64,000 nt of DNA from Cladorhizidae sp. MBARI D1340-BT2 (lineage: Eukaryota > Porifera > Demospongiae > Poecilosclerida > Cladorhizidae): positions 22,167,990 through 22,231,989 of the forward strand of contig JAQNBH010000014.1 in the NCBI GenBank assembly GCA_028752905.1, written 5' to 3'. The notes below the pieces were generated by a model. It saw only the letters and a list, made by a program, of their open reading frames with translations. It was not told where the DNA came from and did no database searches. Shown here one piece after another: positions 50,701 to 64,000 of this stretch (the stretch's first letter is position 1; every line of letters begins with the position of its first letter). A program made the position numbers and the translations under genes.

Positions 50701-52750
50701 CATTAGGAACCATGCTATCTCGTTCTAATACCATAAAATAAGAATTTCACTAGGAACTGTGCTATCTCGTGCTAATACCATACAATAACAATTTCACTAG
50801 GAGCTATTCTATCTTGTTCTAATACCATACAATAAGAATTTCACTAGGAACCATGCTATCTCGTGCTTATACCATACAATTGACCAGGAACCATGCTATC
50901 TCGTGCTAATACCATACAATAAGAATTCCACTAGGTGCCATGCTATCTCGTGCTAATACCATACAATAAGAACTTCACTAGGAACCATGCTATCTAATGC
51001 TAATACCATACAATAAGAATTTCACTAGGAACCATGCTATCTCGTGCTAATACCATACAATAAGAATTTCACTAGGAACTGTGCTATCTCATGCTAATTA
51101 CCATATAATAAGAATTTAACTAGGAACTGTGCTATCTCATGCTAATACCATAGAATAAGAATTTCACCAGGAACCATGCTATCTCGTGCTAGTACAATGC
51201 AATAAGAATTTCACCAGGAACGATGCTATCTCGTGCTAATACCATACAATAAGATTTCATTAGGAGCCATGCTATCTCGTGCTAATACCTTACAATAAGA
51301 ATTTCACTAGTAACCATGCTATCTCGTGCTAATACCATACAATAAGAATTTCACTAGGAACTGTGCTATCTAATGCTAATACCATACAATAAGAATTTCG
51401 CTAGGAACCATGCTATCTCGTGATAATACCATACAATAAGAATTTCACTAGGAACTGTGCTATCTCATGCTAATACCAAATAATAAGAATTTCACTAGGA
51501 ACTGTTGCTAATAATATACAATAAGAATTTCACCAGGAACCATGCTATCTCGTGCTATATAGTACCATACAATAAGAATTTCACCAGGAACCATGCTATC
51601 TCGTGCTAATACCATACAATAAGAATTTCATTAGGAGCCATGCTATCTCGTGCTAATACCATACAATAAGAATTTCACTGGGAACCATGCTATCTCGTGC
51701 TAATACCATACAATAAGAAATTCACTAGGATCCATGCTATCTTTTTCTAATACCATACAATAAGAATTTCACTAGGAACTGAGTTATCTCGTGCTAATAC
51801 CATACAATAAGAATTTCACTAGGAGCCATTCTATCTTGTGCTAATACAATACAATAAAAATTTCACTAGGAACCATGCTATCTCGTGCTTATACCATACA
51901 ATTGACCAGGAACCATGCTATCTCGTGCTAATACCATACAATAAGAATTCCACTAGGAGCCATGCTATCTCATGCTAATACCATAAAATAAGAATTTCAC
52001 TAGGAACTGTGCTATCTCACATACAATAAGAATTTCATTAGGAGCCATGCTATCTCGTGCTAATACCATACAATAAGAATTTCACTAGGAACCAAGCTAA
52101 CTCGTGCTAATTCCATACAATAAGAAATTCACTAGGAGCCATGCTAACTCTTGCTAATACCATACAATAAGAATTTCACTAGGAGCCATGCTAACTCATG
52201 CTAATACCATAAAATAAGAATTTCACTAGGAACTGTTCTATCTCATGCTAATACCATACAATAAGAATTTCACTAGGAGCCATTCTATGTCATGCTAATA
52301 GTATAAAATAAGAATTTCACCAGTAACCATGCTATCTCGTGCTAGTACAATACAACAAGAATTTCACCAGGAACCATGCTATCTCGTGCTAATACAATAC
52401 AATAAGAATTTCATTAGGAGCCATGCTATCTCGTGCTAATACCATACAATAAGAATTTCACTAGGAACCATGCTATCTCATGCTAATACCATACAATAAG
52501 AAATTCACTAGGAGCCATGCTATCTCTTGCTAATACCATACAATAAGAATTTCACTAGGAGCCATGCTATCTGATGCTAATACCATAAAATAAGAATTTC
52601 TCTAGGAACTGTGCTATCTCATGCTAATACCATACAATAAGAATTTAACTAGGAGCCATTCTATCTTGTGCTAATACCATTCAATAAGAATTTCACTAGG
52701 TACCATGCTATCTCGTGCTAATACCATACAATAAGAATTTCACCAGGAAC
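47738..52750 (+). repeat. Higher-order block A of a 5,011-bp tandem duplication
   Basis: Begins in the unit before TTTCACTAGAACCATGC. Markers: the insert with AAAGCGGCAC at 47909 (next copy 52920) and CATGATATCTCTTTC near 48570. The block is followed immediately by its copy. Confidence 0.92.
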
Positions 52751-55700
52751 CATGCTATCTCGTGCTAATACCATACAATAAGAATTTCACTAGAACCATG
52801 CTATCTCGTGCTAATACCATAAAATAAGAATTTCACTAGGAACACTGCTATCTCGTGCTAATACCATACAATAAGAATTTCACTATGAGCCATGCTATCT
52901 CGTGCTAATACCTTACAATAAAGCGGCACATTGCTCTGTGTGGGACTATATATATATATAATTTCACTAGTAACCAAGCTATCTCGTGCTAATACCATAA
53001 AATAAGAATTTCACTAGGAACACTGCTATCTCGTGATAATACCATACAATAATAATTTCACTAGGAACCATGCTATCTCGTGCTAATACCATAGAATAAG
53101 AATTTCACCAGGAACCATGCTATCTCGTGCTAATACCATACAATAAGAATTTCACTAGGAGCCATGCTATCTTGTGCTAATACCATACAATAAGAATTTC
53201 ACTAGGAACTGTGCTATCTAATGTTAATACCATACAATAAGAATTTCGCTAGGAACCATGCTATCTCGTGCTAATACCATACAATAAGAATTTCACTAGG
53301 AACTGTGCTATCTCATGCTAATACCAAATAATAAGAATTTCACTAGGAACTGTTGCTAATAATATACAATAAGAATTTCACCAGGAACCATGCTATTTCG
53401 TGCTATATAGTACCATACAATAAGAATTTCACCAGGAACCATGCTATCTCGTGCTAATACCATACAATAAGAATTTCATTAGGAGCCATGCTATCTCGTG
53501 CTAATACCATACAATAAGAATTTCACTGGGAACCATGGTATCTCGTGCTAATACAATACAATAAGAAATTCACTAGGATCCATGATATCTCTTTCTAATA
53601 CCATACAATAAGAATTTCACTAGGAGCCATGCTATCTCGTGCTAATACCTTACAATAATAATTTCACTAGGAAATGTGCTATCTGATGCTAATACCATAC
53701 AATAAGAATTTCACTAGGAGCCATGCTATCTCTTGCTAATACCATACAATAAGAATTTCACTAGAAGCCATGCTGTCTTGTGCTAATACCATACAATAAG
53801 AATTTCACTACGAACTGCGCTATCTCATGTTAATACCATACAATAAGAATTTAACTAGGAACCATGCTATCTCGTGCTAATACCATACAACAATAAGAAT
53901 TTCACCAGGAACCATGCTATCTCGTGCTAATACCATACAATAAGAATTTCACTAGGAGCCATGCTATCTCTTGCTAATACCATACAATAAGAATTTCACT
54001 TGGAACTGTGCTATCTCGTGCTAATACCATACAATAAGAATTTTATTAGGAGCCATGCTATCTCGTGCTAATACCATATAATAAGAACTTCACTAGGAAC
54101 CATGCTATCTAATGCTAATACCATACAATAAGAATTTCACTAGGAACAGTGCTATCTCGTGCTAATACCATACAATAAGAATTTCACTAGGAACTGTGCT
54201 ATCTCATGCTAATTACCATATAATAAGAATTTCACTAGGAACTGTGCTATCTCATGCTAATACCATAGAATAAGAATTTCACCAGCAACCATGCTATCTC
54301 GTGCTAGTACAATACAATAAGAATTTCACCAGGAACCATGCTATCTCGTGCTAATACCATACAATAAGATTTCATTAGGATCCTTGCTATCTCGTGCTAA
54401 TACCATACAATAAGAATTTCACTAGGAACCATGCTATCTCGTTCTAATACCATAAAATAAGAATTTCACTAGGAACTGAGCTATCTCGTGCTAATACCAT
54501 ACAATAAGAATTTCACTAGGAGCCATTCTATCTTGTGCTAATACAATACAATAAAAATTTCACTAGGAACCATGCTATCTCGTGCTAATACCATACAATT
54601 GACCAGGAACCATGCTATCTCGTTCTAATACCATACAATAAGAATTCCACTAGGAGCCATGCTATCTCATGCTAATACCATAAAATAAGAATTTCACTAG
54701 GAACTGTGCTATCTCACATACAATAAGAATTTCATTAGGAGCCATGCTATCTCGTGCTAATACCATACAATAAGAATTTCACTAGGAACCAAGCTAACTC
54801 GTGCTAATACCATACAATAAGAAATTCACTAGGAGCCATGCTATCTCTTGCTAATACCATACAATAAGAATTTCACTAGGAGCCATGCTAACTCATGCTA
54901 ATACCATAAAATAAGAATTTCACTAGGAACTGTTCTATCTCATGCTAATACCATACAATAAGAATTTCACTAGGAGCCATTCTATCTCATGCTAATAGCA
55001 TAAAATAAGAATTTCACTAGGAACTGTGCTATCTCATGCTAATACCATACAATAAGAATTTCACTAGGAGCCATTCTATCTTGTGCTAATACCATACAAT
55101 AAGAATTTAACTAGGAACCATGCTATCTCATGCTAATACCATACAATAATAATTTCACCAGGTACCGTTCTATCTCATGCTAATACCATACAATAAGAAT
55201 TTCACTAGGAGCCATGCTAACTCATGCTAATACCATAAAATAAGAATTTCACTAGGAACTGTGCTATCTCATGCTAATACCATACAATAAGAATTTCACT
55301 AGGAGCCATTCTATCTTGTGCTAATACCATACAATAAGAATTTAACTAAGAACCATGCTATCTCATGCTAATACCTTACAATAATAATTTCACCAGGAAC
55401 CATGCTATCTCGTGCTAATAACATACAATAAGAATTTCACCAGCAACCATGCTATCTCGTGCTAATACCATACAATAAGAATTTCACTAGGAGCCATGCT
55501 ATCTCTTACTAATACCATACAATAAGAATTTCACTAGGAGCCATGCTATCTTGTGCTAATACAATACAATAAGAATTTCACTAGGAACTGTGCTATCTAA
55601 TGCTAATACCATACAATAAGAATTTCGCTAGGAACCATGCTATCTCGTGCTAATACCATACAATAAGAATTTCACTAGAATTTCACTAGGAACTGTTGCT

Positions 55701-57764
55701 AATACCATACATTAAGAATTTCACTAGGAACTGTGCTATCTCGTGCTAATACCATACAATAACAATTTCACTAGGAGCTATTCTATCTTGTTCTAATACC
55801 ATACAATAAGAATTTCACTAGGAACCATGCTATCTCGTGCTTATACCATACAATTGACCAGGAACCATGCTATCTCGTGCTAATACCATACAATAAGAAT
55901 TCCACTAGGTGCCATGCTATCTCGTGCTAATACCATACAATAAGAACTTCACTAGGAACCATGCTATCTAATGCTAATACCATACAATAAGAATTTCACT
56001 AGGAACCATGCTATCTCGTGCTAATACCATACAATAAGAATTTCACTAGGAACTGTGCTATCTCATGCTAATTACCATATAATAAGAATTTAACTAGGAA
56101 CTGTGCTATCTCATGCTAATACCATAGAATAAGAATTTCACCAGGAACCATGCTATCTCGTGCTAGTACAATGCAATAAGAATTTCACCAGGAACGATGC
56201 TATCTCGTGCTAATACCATACAATAAGATTTCATTAGGAGCCATGCTATCTCGTGCTAATACCTTACAATAAGAATTTCACTAGTAACCATGCTATCTCG
56301 TGCTAATACCATACAATAAGAATTGCACTAGGAACTGTGCTATCTAATGCTAATACCATACAATAAGAATTTCGCTAGGAACCATGCTATCTCGTGATAA
56401 TACCATACAATAAGAATTTCACTAGGAACTGTGCTATCTCATGCTAATACCAAATAATAAGAATTTCACTAGGAACTGTTGCTAATAATATACAATAAGA
56501 ATTTCACCAGGAACCATGCTATCTCGTGCTATATAGTACCATACAATAAGAATTTCACCAGGAACCATGCTATCTTGTGCTAATACCATACAATAAGAAT
56601 TTCATTAGGAGCCATGCTATCTCGTGCTAATACCATACAATAAGAATTTCACTGGGAACCATGCTATCTCGTGCTAATACCATACAATAAGAAATTCACT
56701 AGGATCCATGCTATCTTTTTCTAATACCATACAATAAGAATTTCACTAGGAACTGTGTTATCTCGTGCTAATACCATACAATAAGAATTTCACTAGGAGC
56801 CATTCTATCTTGTGCTAATACAATACAATAAAAATTTCACTAGGAACCATGCTATCTCGTGCTTATACCATACAATTGACCAGGAACCATGCTATCTCGT
56901 GCTAATACCATACAATAAGAATTCCACTAGGAGCCATGCTATCTCATGCTAATACCATAAAATAAGAATTTCACTAGGAACTGTGCTATCTCACATACAA
57001 TAAGAATTTCATTAGGAGCCATGCTATCTCGTGCTAATACCATACAATAAGAATTTCACTAGGAACCAAGCTAACTCGTGCTAATTCCATACAATAAGAA
57101 ATTCACTAGGAGCCATGCTAACTCTTGCTAATACCATACAATAAGAATTTCACTAGGAGCCATGCTAACTCATGCTAATACCATAAAATAAGAATTTCAC
57201 TAGGAACTGTTCTATCTCATGCTAATACCATACAATAAGAATTTCACTAGGAGCCATTCTATGTCATGCTAATAGTATAAAATAAGAATTTCACCAGTAA
57301 CCATGCTATCTCGTGCTAGTACAATACAACAAGAATTTCACCAGGAACCATGCTATCTCGTGCTAATACAATACAATAAGAATTTCATTAGGAGCCATGC
57401 TATCTCGTGCTAATACCATACAATAAGAATTTCACTAGGAACCATGCTATCTCATGCTAATACCATACAATAAGAAATTCACTAGGAGCCATGCTATCTC
57501 TTGCTAATACCATACAATAAGAATTTCACTAGGAGCCATGCTATCTGATGCTAATACCATAAAATAAGAATTTCTCTAGGAACTGTGCTATCTCATGCTA
57601 ATACCATACAATAAGAATTTAACTAGGAGCCATTCTATCTTGTGCTAATACCATTCAATAAGAATTTCACTAGGTACCATGCTATCTCGTGCTAATACCA
57701 TACAATAAGAATTTCACCAGGAACCATGCTATCTCGTGCTAATACCATACAATAAGAATTTCAC
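52751..57764 (+). repeat. Higher-order block B of the 5,011-bp tandem duplication
   Basis: Near-identical to the preceding block. Two indels are visible: a 10-bp CCATACAATA present in B near 54500 but absent from A near 49490, and one 47-bp monomer missing from B near 55725 but present in A near 50710. Net, the offset falls to 4,974 by the end. The loss of exactly one monomer fits unequal exchange or slippage. Confidence 0.92.
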
Positions 57765-60700
57765 CAGGAACCATGATATCTCGTGCTAATACCATACAAT
57801 AAGAATTTCACTAGGAGCCATGCTATCTTGTGCTAATACCATACAATAAGAATTTCACTAGGAACTGTGCTATCTAATGCTAATACCATACAATAAGAAT
57901 TTCGCTAGGAACCATGCTATCTCGTGCTAATACCTTACAATAAGAATTTCACTAGGAACTGTTGCTAATAATATACAATAAGAATTTCACCAGGAACCAT
58001 GCTATCTCGTGCTAGTACCATACAATAAGAATTTCACCAGCAACCATGCTATCTCGTGCTAATACCATACAATAAGAATTTCATTAGGAGCCATGCTATC
58101 TCGTGCTAATACCATACAATAAGAATTTAACTTAGAACCATGCTATCTCGTGCTTATACCATACTATAAGAAATTCACTATGAGCCATGCTATCTCTTTC
58201 TAATACCATACAATAAGAATTTCACTAGGAGCCATGCTATCTCGTGATAATACCATACAAAAAGAATTTCACTAGGAACTGTGCCATCTGCTGCTAATAC
58301 CATACAATAAGAATTTCACTAGGAACCAAGCTAACTCGTGCTAATACCATACAATAAGAATTTCACTAGGAACCATGCTATCTCGTGCTTATACCATACA
58401 ATTGACCAGGAACCATGCTATCTCGTGCTAATACCATACAATAAGAATTCCACTAGGAGCCATGCTATCTCATGCTAATACCATAAAATAAGAATTTCAC
58501 TAGGAACTGTGCTATCTCACATACAATAAGAATTTCATTAGGAGCCATGCTATCTCGTGCTAATACCATACAATAAGAATTTCACTAGGAACCAAGCTAA
58601 CTCGTGCTAATTCCATACAATAAGAAATTCACTAGGAGCCATGCTAACTCTTGCTAATACCATACAATAAGAATTTCACTAGGAGCCATGCTAACTCATG
58701 CTAATACCATAAAATAAGAATTTCACTAGGAACTGTTCTATCTCATGCTAATACCATACAATAAGAATTTCACTAGGAGCCATTCTATGTCATGCTAATA
58801 GCATAAAATAAGAATTTCACCAGTAACCATGCTATCTCGTGCTAGTACAATACAACAAGAATTTCACCAGGAACCATGCTATCTCGTGCTAATACAATAC
58901 AATAAGAATTTCATTAGGAGCCATGCTATCTCGTGCTAATACCATACAATAAGAATTTCACTAGGAACCATGCTATCTCATGCTAATACCATACAATAAG
59001 AAATTCACTAGGAGCCATGCTATCTCTTGCTAATACCATACAATAAGAATTTCACTAGGAGCCATGCTATCTCATGCTAATACCATAAAATAAGAATTTC
59101 TCTAGGAACTGTGCTATCTCATGCTAATACCATACAATAAGAATTTAACTAGGAGCCATTCTATCTTGTGCTAATACCATTCAATAAGAATTTCACTAGG
59201 AACCAAGCTATCTCGTGCTAATACCATACAATAAGAATTTCACCAGGAACCATGCTATCTCGTGCTAATACCATACAATAAGAATTTCACCAGGAACCAT
59301 GATATCTCGTGCTAATACCATACAATAAGAATTTCACTAGGAGCCATGCTATCTTGTGCTAATACCATACAATAAGAATTTCACTAGGAACTGTGCTATC
59401 TAATGCTAATACCATACAATAAGAATTTCAATAGGAACCATGCTATCTCGTGCTAATACCTTACAATAAGAATTTCACTAGGAACTGTTGCTAATAATAT
59501 ACAATAAGAATTTCACCAGGAACCATGCTATCTCGTGCTAGTACCATACAATAAGAATTTCACCAGCAACCATGCTATCTCGTGCTAATACCATACAATA
59601 AGAATTTCATTAGGAGCCATGCTATCTCGTGCTAATACCATACAATAAGAATTTAACTTAGAACCATGCTATCTCGTGCTAATACCATACAATAAGAAAT
59701 TCACTATGAGCCATGCTATCTCTTTCTAATACCATACAATAAGAATTTCACTAGGAGCCATGCTATCTTGTGATAATACCATACAAAAATAATTTCACTA
59801 GGAACTGTGCTATCTGCTGCTAATACCATACAATAAGAATTTCACTAGGAACCAAGCTGACTCGTGTACAATAAGAAATTCACTAGGAGCCATGCTATCT
59901 CTTGCTAATACCATACAATAAGAATTTCACTAGGAGCCATGCTAACTTATGCTAATACCATAAAATAAGAATTTCACTAGGAACTGTTCTATCTCATGCT
60001 AATACCATACAATAAGAATTTCACTAGGAGCCATTCTATCTCATGCTAATAGCATAAAATAAGAATTTCACTAGGAACTGTGCTATCTCATGCTAATACC
60101 ATACAATAAGAATTTCACTAGGAGCCATTCTATCTTGTGCTAATACCATACAATAAGAATTTAACTAGGAACCATGCTATCTCATGCTAATACCATACAA
60201 TAATAATTTCACCAGGAACCATGCTATCTCGTGCTAATAACATACAATAAGAATTTCACCAGCAACCATGCTATCTCGTGCTAATACCATACAATAAGAA
60301 TTTCACTAGGAGCCATGCTATATCTTACTAATACCATACTATAAGAATTTCACTAGGAGCCATGCTATCTTGTGCTAATACCATACAATAAGAATTTCAC
60401 TAGGAACTGTGCTATCTAATGCTAATACCATACAATAAGAATTTCCCTAGGAACCATGCTATCTCGTGCTAATACCATACAATAAGAATTTCACTAGAAT
60501 TTCACTAGGAACTGTTGCTAATACCATACATTAAGAATTTCACTAGGAACCATGCTATCTCGTTCTAATACCATAAAATAAGAATTTCACTAGGAACTGT
60601 GCTATCTCGTGCTAATACCATACAATAACAATTTCACTAGGAGCTATTCTATCTTGTTCTAATACAATACAATAAGAATTTCTCTAGGAACCATGCTATC

Positions 60701-61124
60701 TCGTGCTAATACCATACAATTGACCAGGAACCATGCTATCTCGTGCTAATACCATACAATAAGAATTCCACTAGGTGCCATGCTATCTCGTGCTAATACC
60801 ATACAATAAGAACTTCACTAGGAACCATGCTATCTAATGCTAATACCATACAATAAGAATTTCACTAGGAACCATGCTATCTCGTGCTAATACCATACAA
60901 TAAGAATTTCACTAGGAACTGTGCTATCTCATGCTAATTACCATATAATAAGAATTTAACTAGGAACTGTGCTATCTCATGCTAATACCATAGAATAAGA
61001 ATTTCACCAGGAACCATGCTATCTCGTGCTAGTACAATGCAATAAGAATTTCACCAGGAACGATGCTATCTCGTGCTAATACCATACAATAAGATTTCAT
61101 TAGGAGCCATGCTATCTCGTGCTA

Positions 61125-62230
61125 ATACCTTACAATAAGAATTTCACTAGTAACCATGCTATCTCGTGCTAATACCATACAATAAGAATTTCACTAGGAA
61201 CTGTGCTATCTAATGCTAATACCATACAATAAGAATTTCGCTAGGAACCATGCTATCTCGTGCTAATACCATACAATAAGAATTTCACTAGGAACTGTGC
61301 TATCTCATGCTAATACCAAATAATAAGAATTTCACTAGGAACTGTTGCTAATAATATACAATAAGAATTTCACCAGGAACATTGCTATCTCGTGCTATAT
61401 AGTACCATACAATAAGAATTTCACCAGGAACCATGCTATCTCGTGCTTATACCATACAATTGACCAGGAACCATGCTATCTCGTGCTAATACCATACAAT
61501 AAGAATTCCACTAGGAGCCATGCTATCTCATGCTAATACCATAAAATAAGAATTTCACTAGGAACTGTGCTATCTCACATACAATAAGAATTTCATAAGG
61601 AGCCATGCTATCTCGTGCTAATACCATACAATAAGAATTTCACTAGGAACCAAGCTAACTCGTGCTAATACCATACAATAAGAAATTCACTAGGAGCCAT
61701 GCTAACTCTTGCTAATACCATACAATAAGAATTTCACTAGGAGCCATGGTAACTCATGCTAATACCATAAAATAAGAATTTCACTAGGAACTGTTCATCT
61801 CATGCTAATACCATACAATAAGAATTTCACTAGGAGCCATTCTATGTCATGCTAATAGCATAAAATAAGAATTTCACCAGTAACCATGCTATCTCGTGCT
61901 AGTACAATACAACAAGAATTTCACCAGGAACCATGCTATCTCGTGCTAACACCATACAATAAGAATTTCATTAGGAGCCATGCTATCTCGTGCTAATACC
62001 ATACAATAAGAATTTAACTAGGAGCCATTCTATCTTGTGCTAATACCATTCAATAAGAATTTCACTAGGTACCATGCTATCTCGTGCTAATACCATACAA
62101 TAAGAATTTCACCCGGAACCATGCTATCTCGTGCTAATACCATACAATAAGAATTTCACCAGGAACCATGATATCTCGTGCTAATACCATACAATAAGAA
62201 TTTCACTAGGAGCCATGCTATCTTGTGCTA
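61125..62230 (+). repeat. 1,106-bp block duplicated in tandem
   Basis: The section with AGGAACATTGC, TATATAGTACC and CATACAATTGACC recurs 1,106 bp later. A related section lies at about 44220-45000. Confidence 0.88.
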
Positions 62231-63195
62231 ATACCTTACAATAAGAATTTCACTAGTAACCATGCTATCTCGTGCTAATACCATACAATAAGAATTTCAC
62301 TAGGAACTGTGCTATCTAATGCTAATACCATACAATAAGAATTTCGCTAGGAACCATGCTATCTCGTGCTAATACCATACAATAAGAATTTCACTAGGAA
62401 CTGTGCTATCTCATGCTAATACCAAATAATAAGAATTTCACTAGGAACTGTTGCTAATAATATACAATAAGAATTTCACCAGGAACATTGCTATCTCGTG
62501 CTATATAGTACCATACAATAAGAATTTCACCAGGAACCATGCTATCTCGTGCTTATACCATACAATTGACCAGGAACCATGCTATCTCGTGCTAATACCA
62601 TACAATAAGAATTCCACTAGGAGCCATGCTATCTCATGCTAATACCATAAAATAAGAATTTCACTAGGAACTGTGCTATCTCACATACAATAAGAATTTC
62701 ATAAGGAGCCATGCTATCTCGTGCTAATACCATACAATAAGAATTTCACTAGGAACCAAGCTAACTCGTGCTAATACCATACAATAAGAAATTCACTAGG
62801 AGCCATGCTAACTCTTGCTAATACCATACAATAAGAATTTCACTAGGAGCCATGGTAACTCATGCTAATACCATAAAATAAGAATTTCACTAGGAACTGT
62901 TCATCTCATGCTAATACCATACAATAAGAATTTCATTAGGAGCCATGCTATCTCGTGCTAATACCATACAATAAGAATTTAACTAGGAGCCATTCTATCT
63001 TGTGCTAATACCATTCAATAAGAATTTCACTAGGTACCATGCTATCTCGTGCTAATACCATACAATAAGAATTTCACCAGGAACCATGCTATCTCGTGCT
63101 AATACCATACAATAAGAATTTCACCAGGAACCATGATATCTCGTGCTAATACCATACAATAAGAATTTCACTAGGAGCCATGCTATCTTGTGCTA
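62231..63195 (+). repeat. Second copy of the 1,106-bp block, three monomers shorter
   Basis: Follows the first copy directly. The offset falls from 1,106 to 966 near 62927, a loss of about 140 bp or three monomers. After about 63195 it departs from the first copy. Confidence 0.86.
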
Positions 63196-64000
63196 ATACC
63201 ATACAATAAGAATTTCACTAGGAACTGTGCTATCTAATGCTAATACCATACAATAAGAATTTCGCTAGGAACCATGCTATCTCGTGCTAATACCTTACAA
63301 TAAGAATTTCACTAGGAACTGTTGCTAATAATATACAATAAGAATTTCACCAGGAACCATGCTATCTCGTGCTAGTACCATACAATAAGAATTTCACCAG
63401 CAACCATGCTATCTCGTGCTAATACCATACAATAAGAATTTCATTAGGAGCCATGCTATCTCGTGCTAATACCATACAATAAGAATTTAACTTAGAACCA
63501 TGCTATCTCGTGCTAATACCATACAATAAGAAATTCACTATGAGCCATGCTATCTCTTTCTAATACCATACAATAAGAATTTCACTAGGAGCCATGCTAT
63601 CTCGTGATAATACCATACAAAAAGAATTTCAATAGGAACTGTGCCATCTGCTGCTAATACCATACAATAAGAATTTCACTAGGAACCAAGCTAACTCGTG
63701 CTAATACCATACAATAAGAAATTCACTAGGAGCCATGCTATCTCTTGCTAATACCATACCATAAGAATTTCACTAGGAGCCATGCTAACTTATGCTAATA
63801 CCATAAAATAAGAATTTCACTAGGAACTGTTCTATCTCATGCTAATACCATACAATAAGAATTTCACTAGGAGCCATTCTATCTCATGCTAATAGCATAA
63901 AATAAGAATTTCACTAGGAACTGTGCTATCTCATGCTAATATCATACAATAAGAATTTCACTAGGAGCCATTCTATCTTGTGCTAATACCATACAATAAG

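Larger units (their letters stand above)
6003..64000 (+). repeat. Satellite array, 47-bp basic monomer, about 58 kb in the window
   Basis: A perfect reference unit is 7741-7787. Its anchors are TTTCACTAGGAACCATGC, TATCTCGTGCTAATACC and ATACAATAAGAA. About 1,200 units lie head to tail in one orientation, at about 36% GC, and the array continues past the right edge. Common types are: AACTGTGC with CTCATGC; CACCAGGAACC; CATTAGGAGCC; AAATTCACTAGGAGCC with CTCTTGC; CGCTAGGAACC; a 38-bp form with AACTGTTGCTAATAATATAC; TGCTATATAGTACC (extra bases); CATACAATTGACCAGG (missing part of the unit); and CTCACATACAATAAG (missing TGCTAATAC). A 47-bp unit is not a multiple of three and contains TAA and TAG, so every frame closes quickly. 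No promoter, gene or RNA was found inside. Confidence 0.98.

Noticed and set aside
6003..64000. CRISPR-like array of regular direct repeats
   Set aside because: The units are contiguous with no unique spacers, variation is spread over the whole unit, there are no cas genes, and the neighbouring sequence looks eukaryotic.
6003..64000. Calling the array a centromere
   Set aside because: Size, homogeneity and higher-order structure are compatible with one, but nothing in the sequence shows kinetochore function, and I saw no match to the CENP-B box pattern in the monomer.

Overview
The window looks like metazoan nuclear DNA, not bacterial or viral. There are no long ORFs, operons or ribosome-binding sites. 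The few protein-like stretches are exon-sized and next to splice-like AG or GT sites, and one of them (about 3478-3550) resembles an N-terminal exon of a puromycin-sensitive aminopeptidase (M1 family). About 90% of the window is tandem satellite DNA. I cannot name the species. An invertebrate is likely, and a sponge or similar early-branching animal is only a guess.

Left flank (1-5876): a gene-poor patchwork of at least five unrelated minisatellites (33-bp unit at about 400-860, 40-bp at about 2096-2340, 55-bp at 2561-3165, about 61-bp AT-rich at about 3760-4061, 24-bp at about 4874-5482). It also holds CT-rich, TG-rich and poly-G tracts, an interspersed-repeat-like stretch (about 1690-2095) and a foldback/MITE-like element with inverted repeats of about 125 bp (4062-4732). 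Weak exon candidates lie at 1-243, 1245-1334, 3478-3550 and 5604-5774.

Boundary (5880-6030): a 151-bp imperfect palindrome, also MITE-like. Its right arm contains the sequence that becomes the core of the satellite monomer.

Satellite array (6003-64000, running off the right edge): about 58 kb of a head-to-tail repeat with a 47-bp basic monomer, roughly 1,200 copies, all in one orientation, about 36% GC. Recurrent monomer variants (a 38-bp short form, a +4/+5 form, a fused form with part of the monomer missing, and an insertion of about 40 bp seen at 11 sites) recur in fixed order and so define higher-order repeats. Several blocks of 1.1 to 5.0 kb are tandemly duplicated with very few differences: about 11.4-20.6 kb (period 4,602), 47.7-57.8 kb (period 5,011), 24.7-32.6 kb (offset about 4,620), 33.6-37.7 kb (offset about 2,010), 39.1-42.0 kb (offset 1,666), 44.5-46.1 kb (offset 877) and 61.1-63.1 kb (offset 1,106). 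I see no gene inside the array.

The main biological story is the apparent birth of a satellite from the end of a palindromic MITE-like element, followed by multi-scale amplification. The only CpG of the monomer shows transitions typical of methylated DNA.
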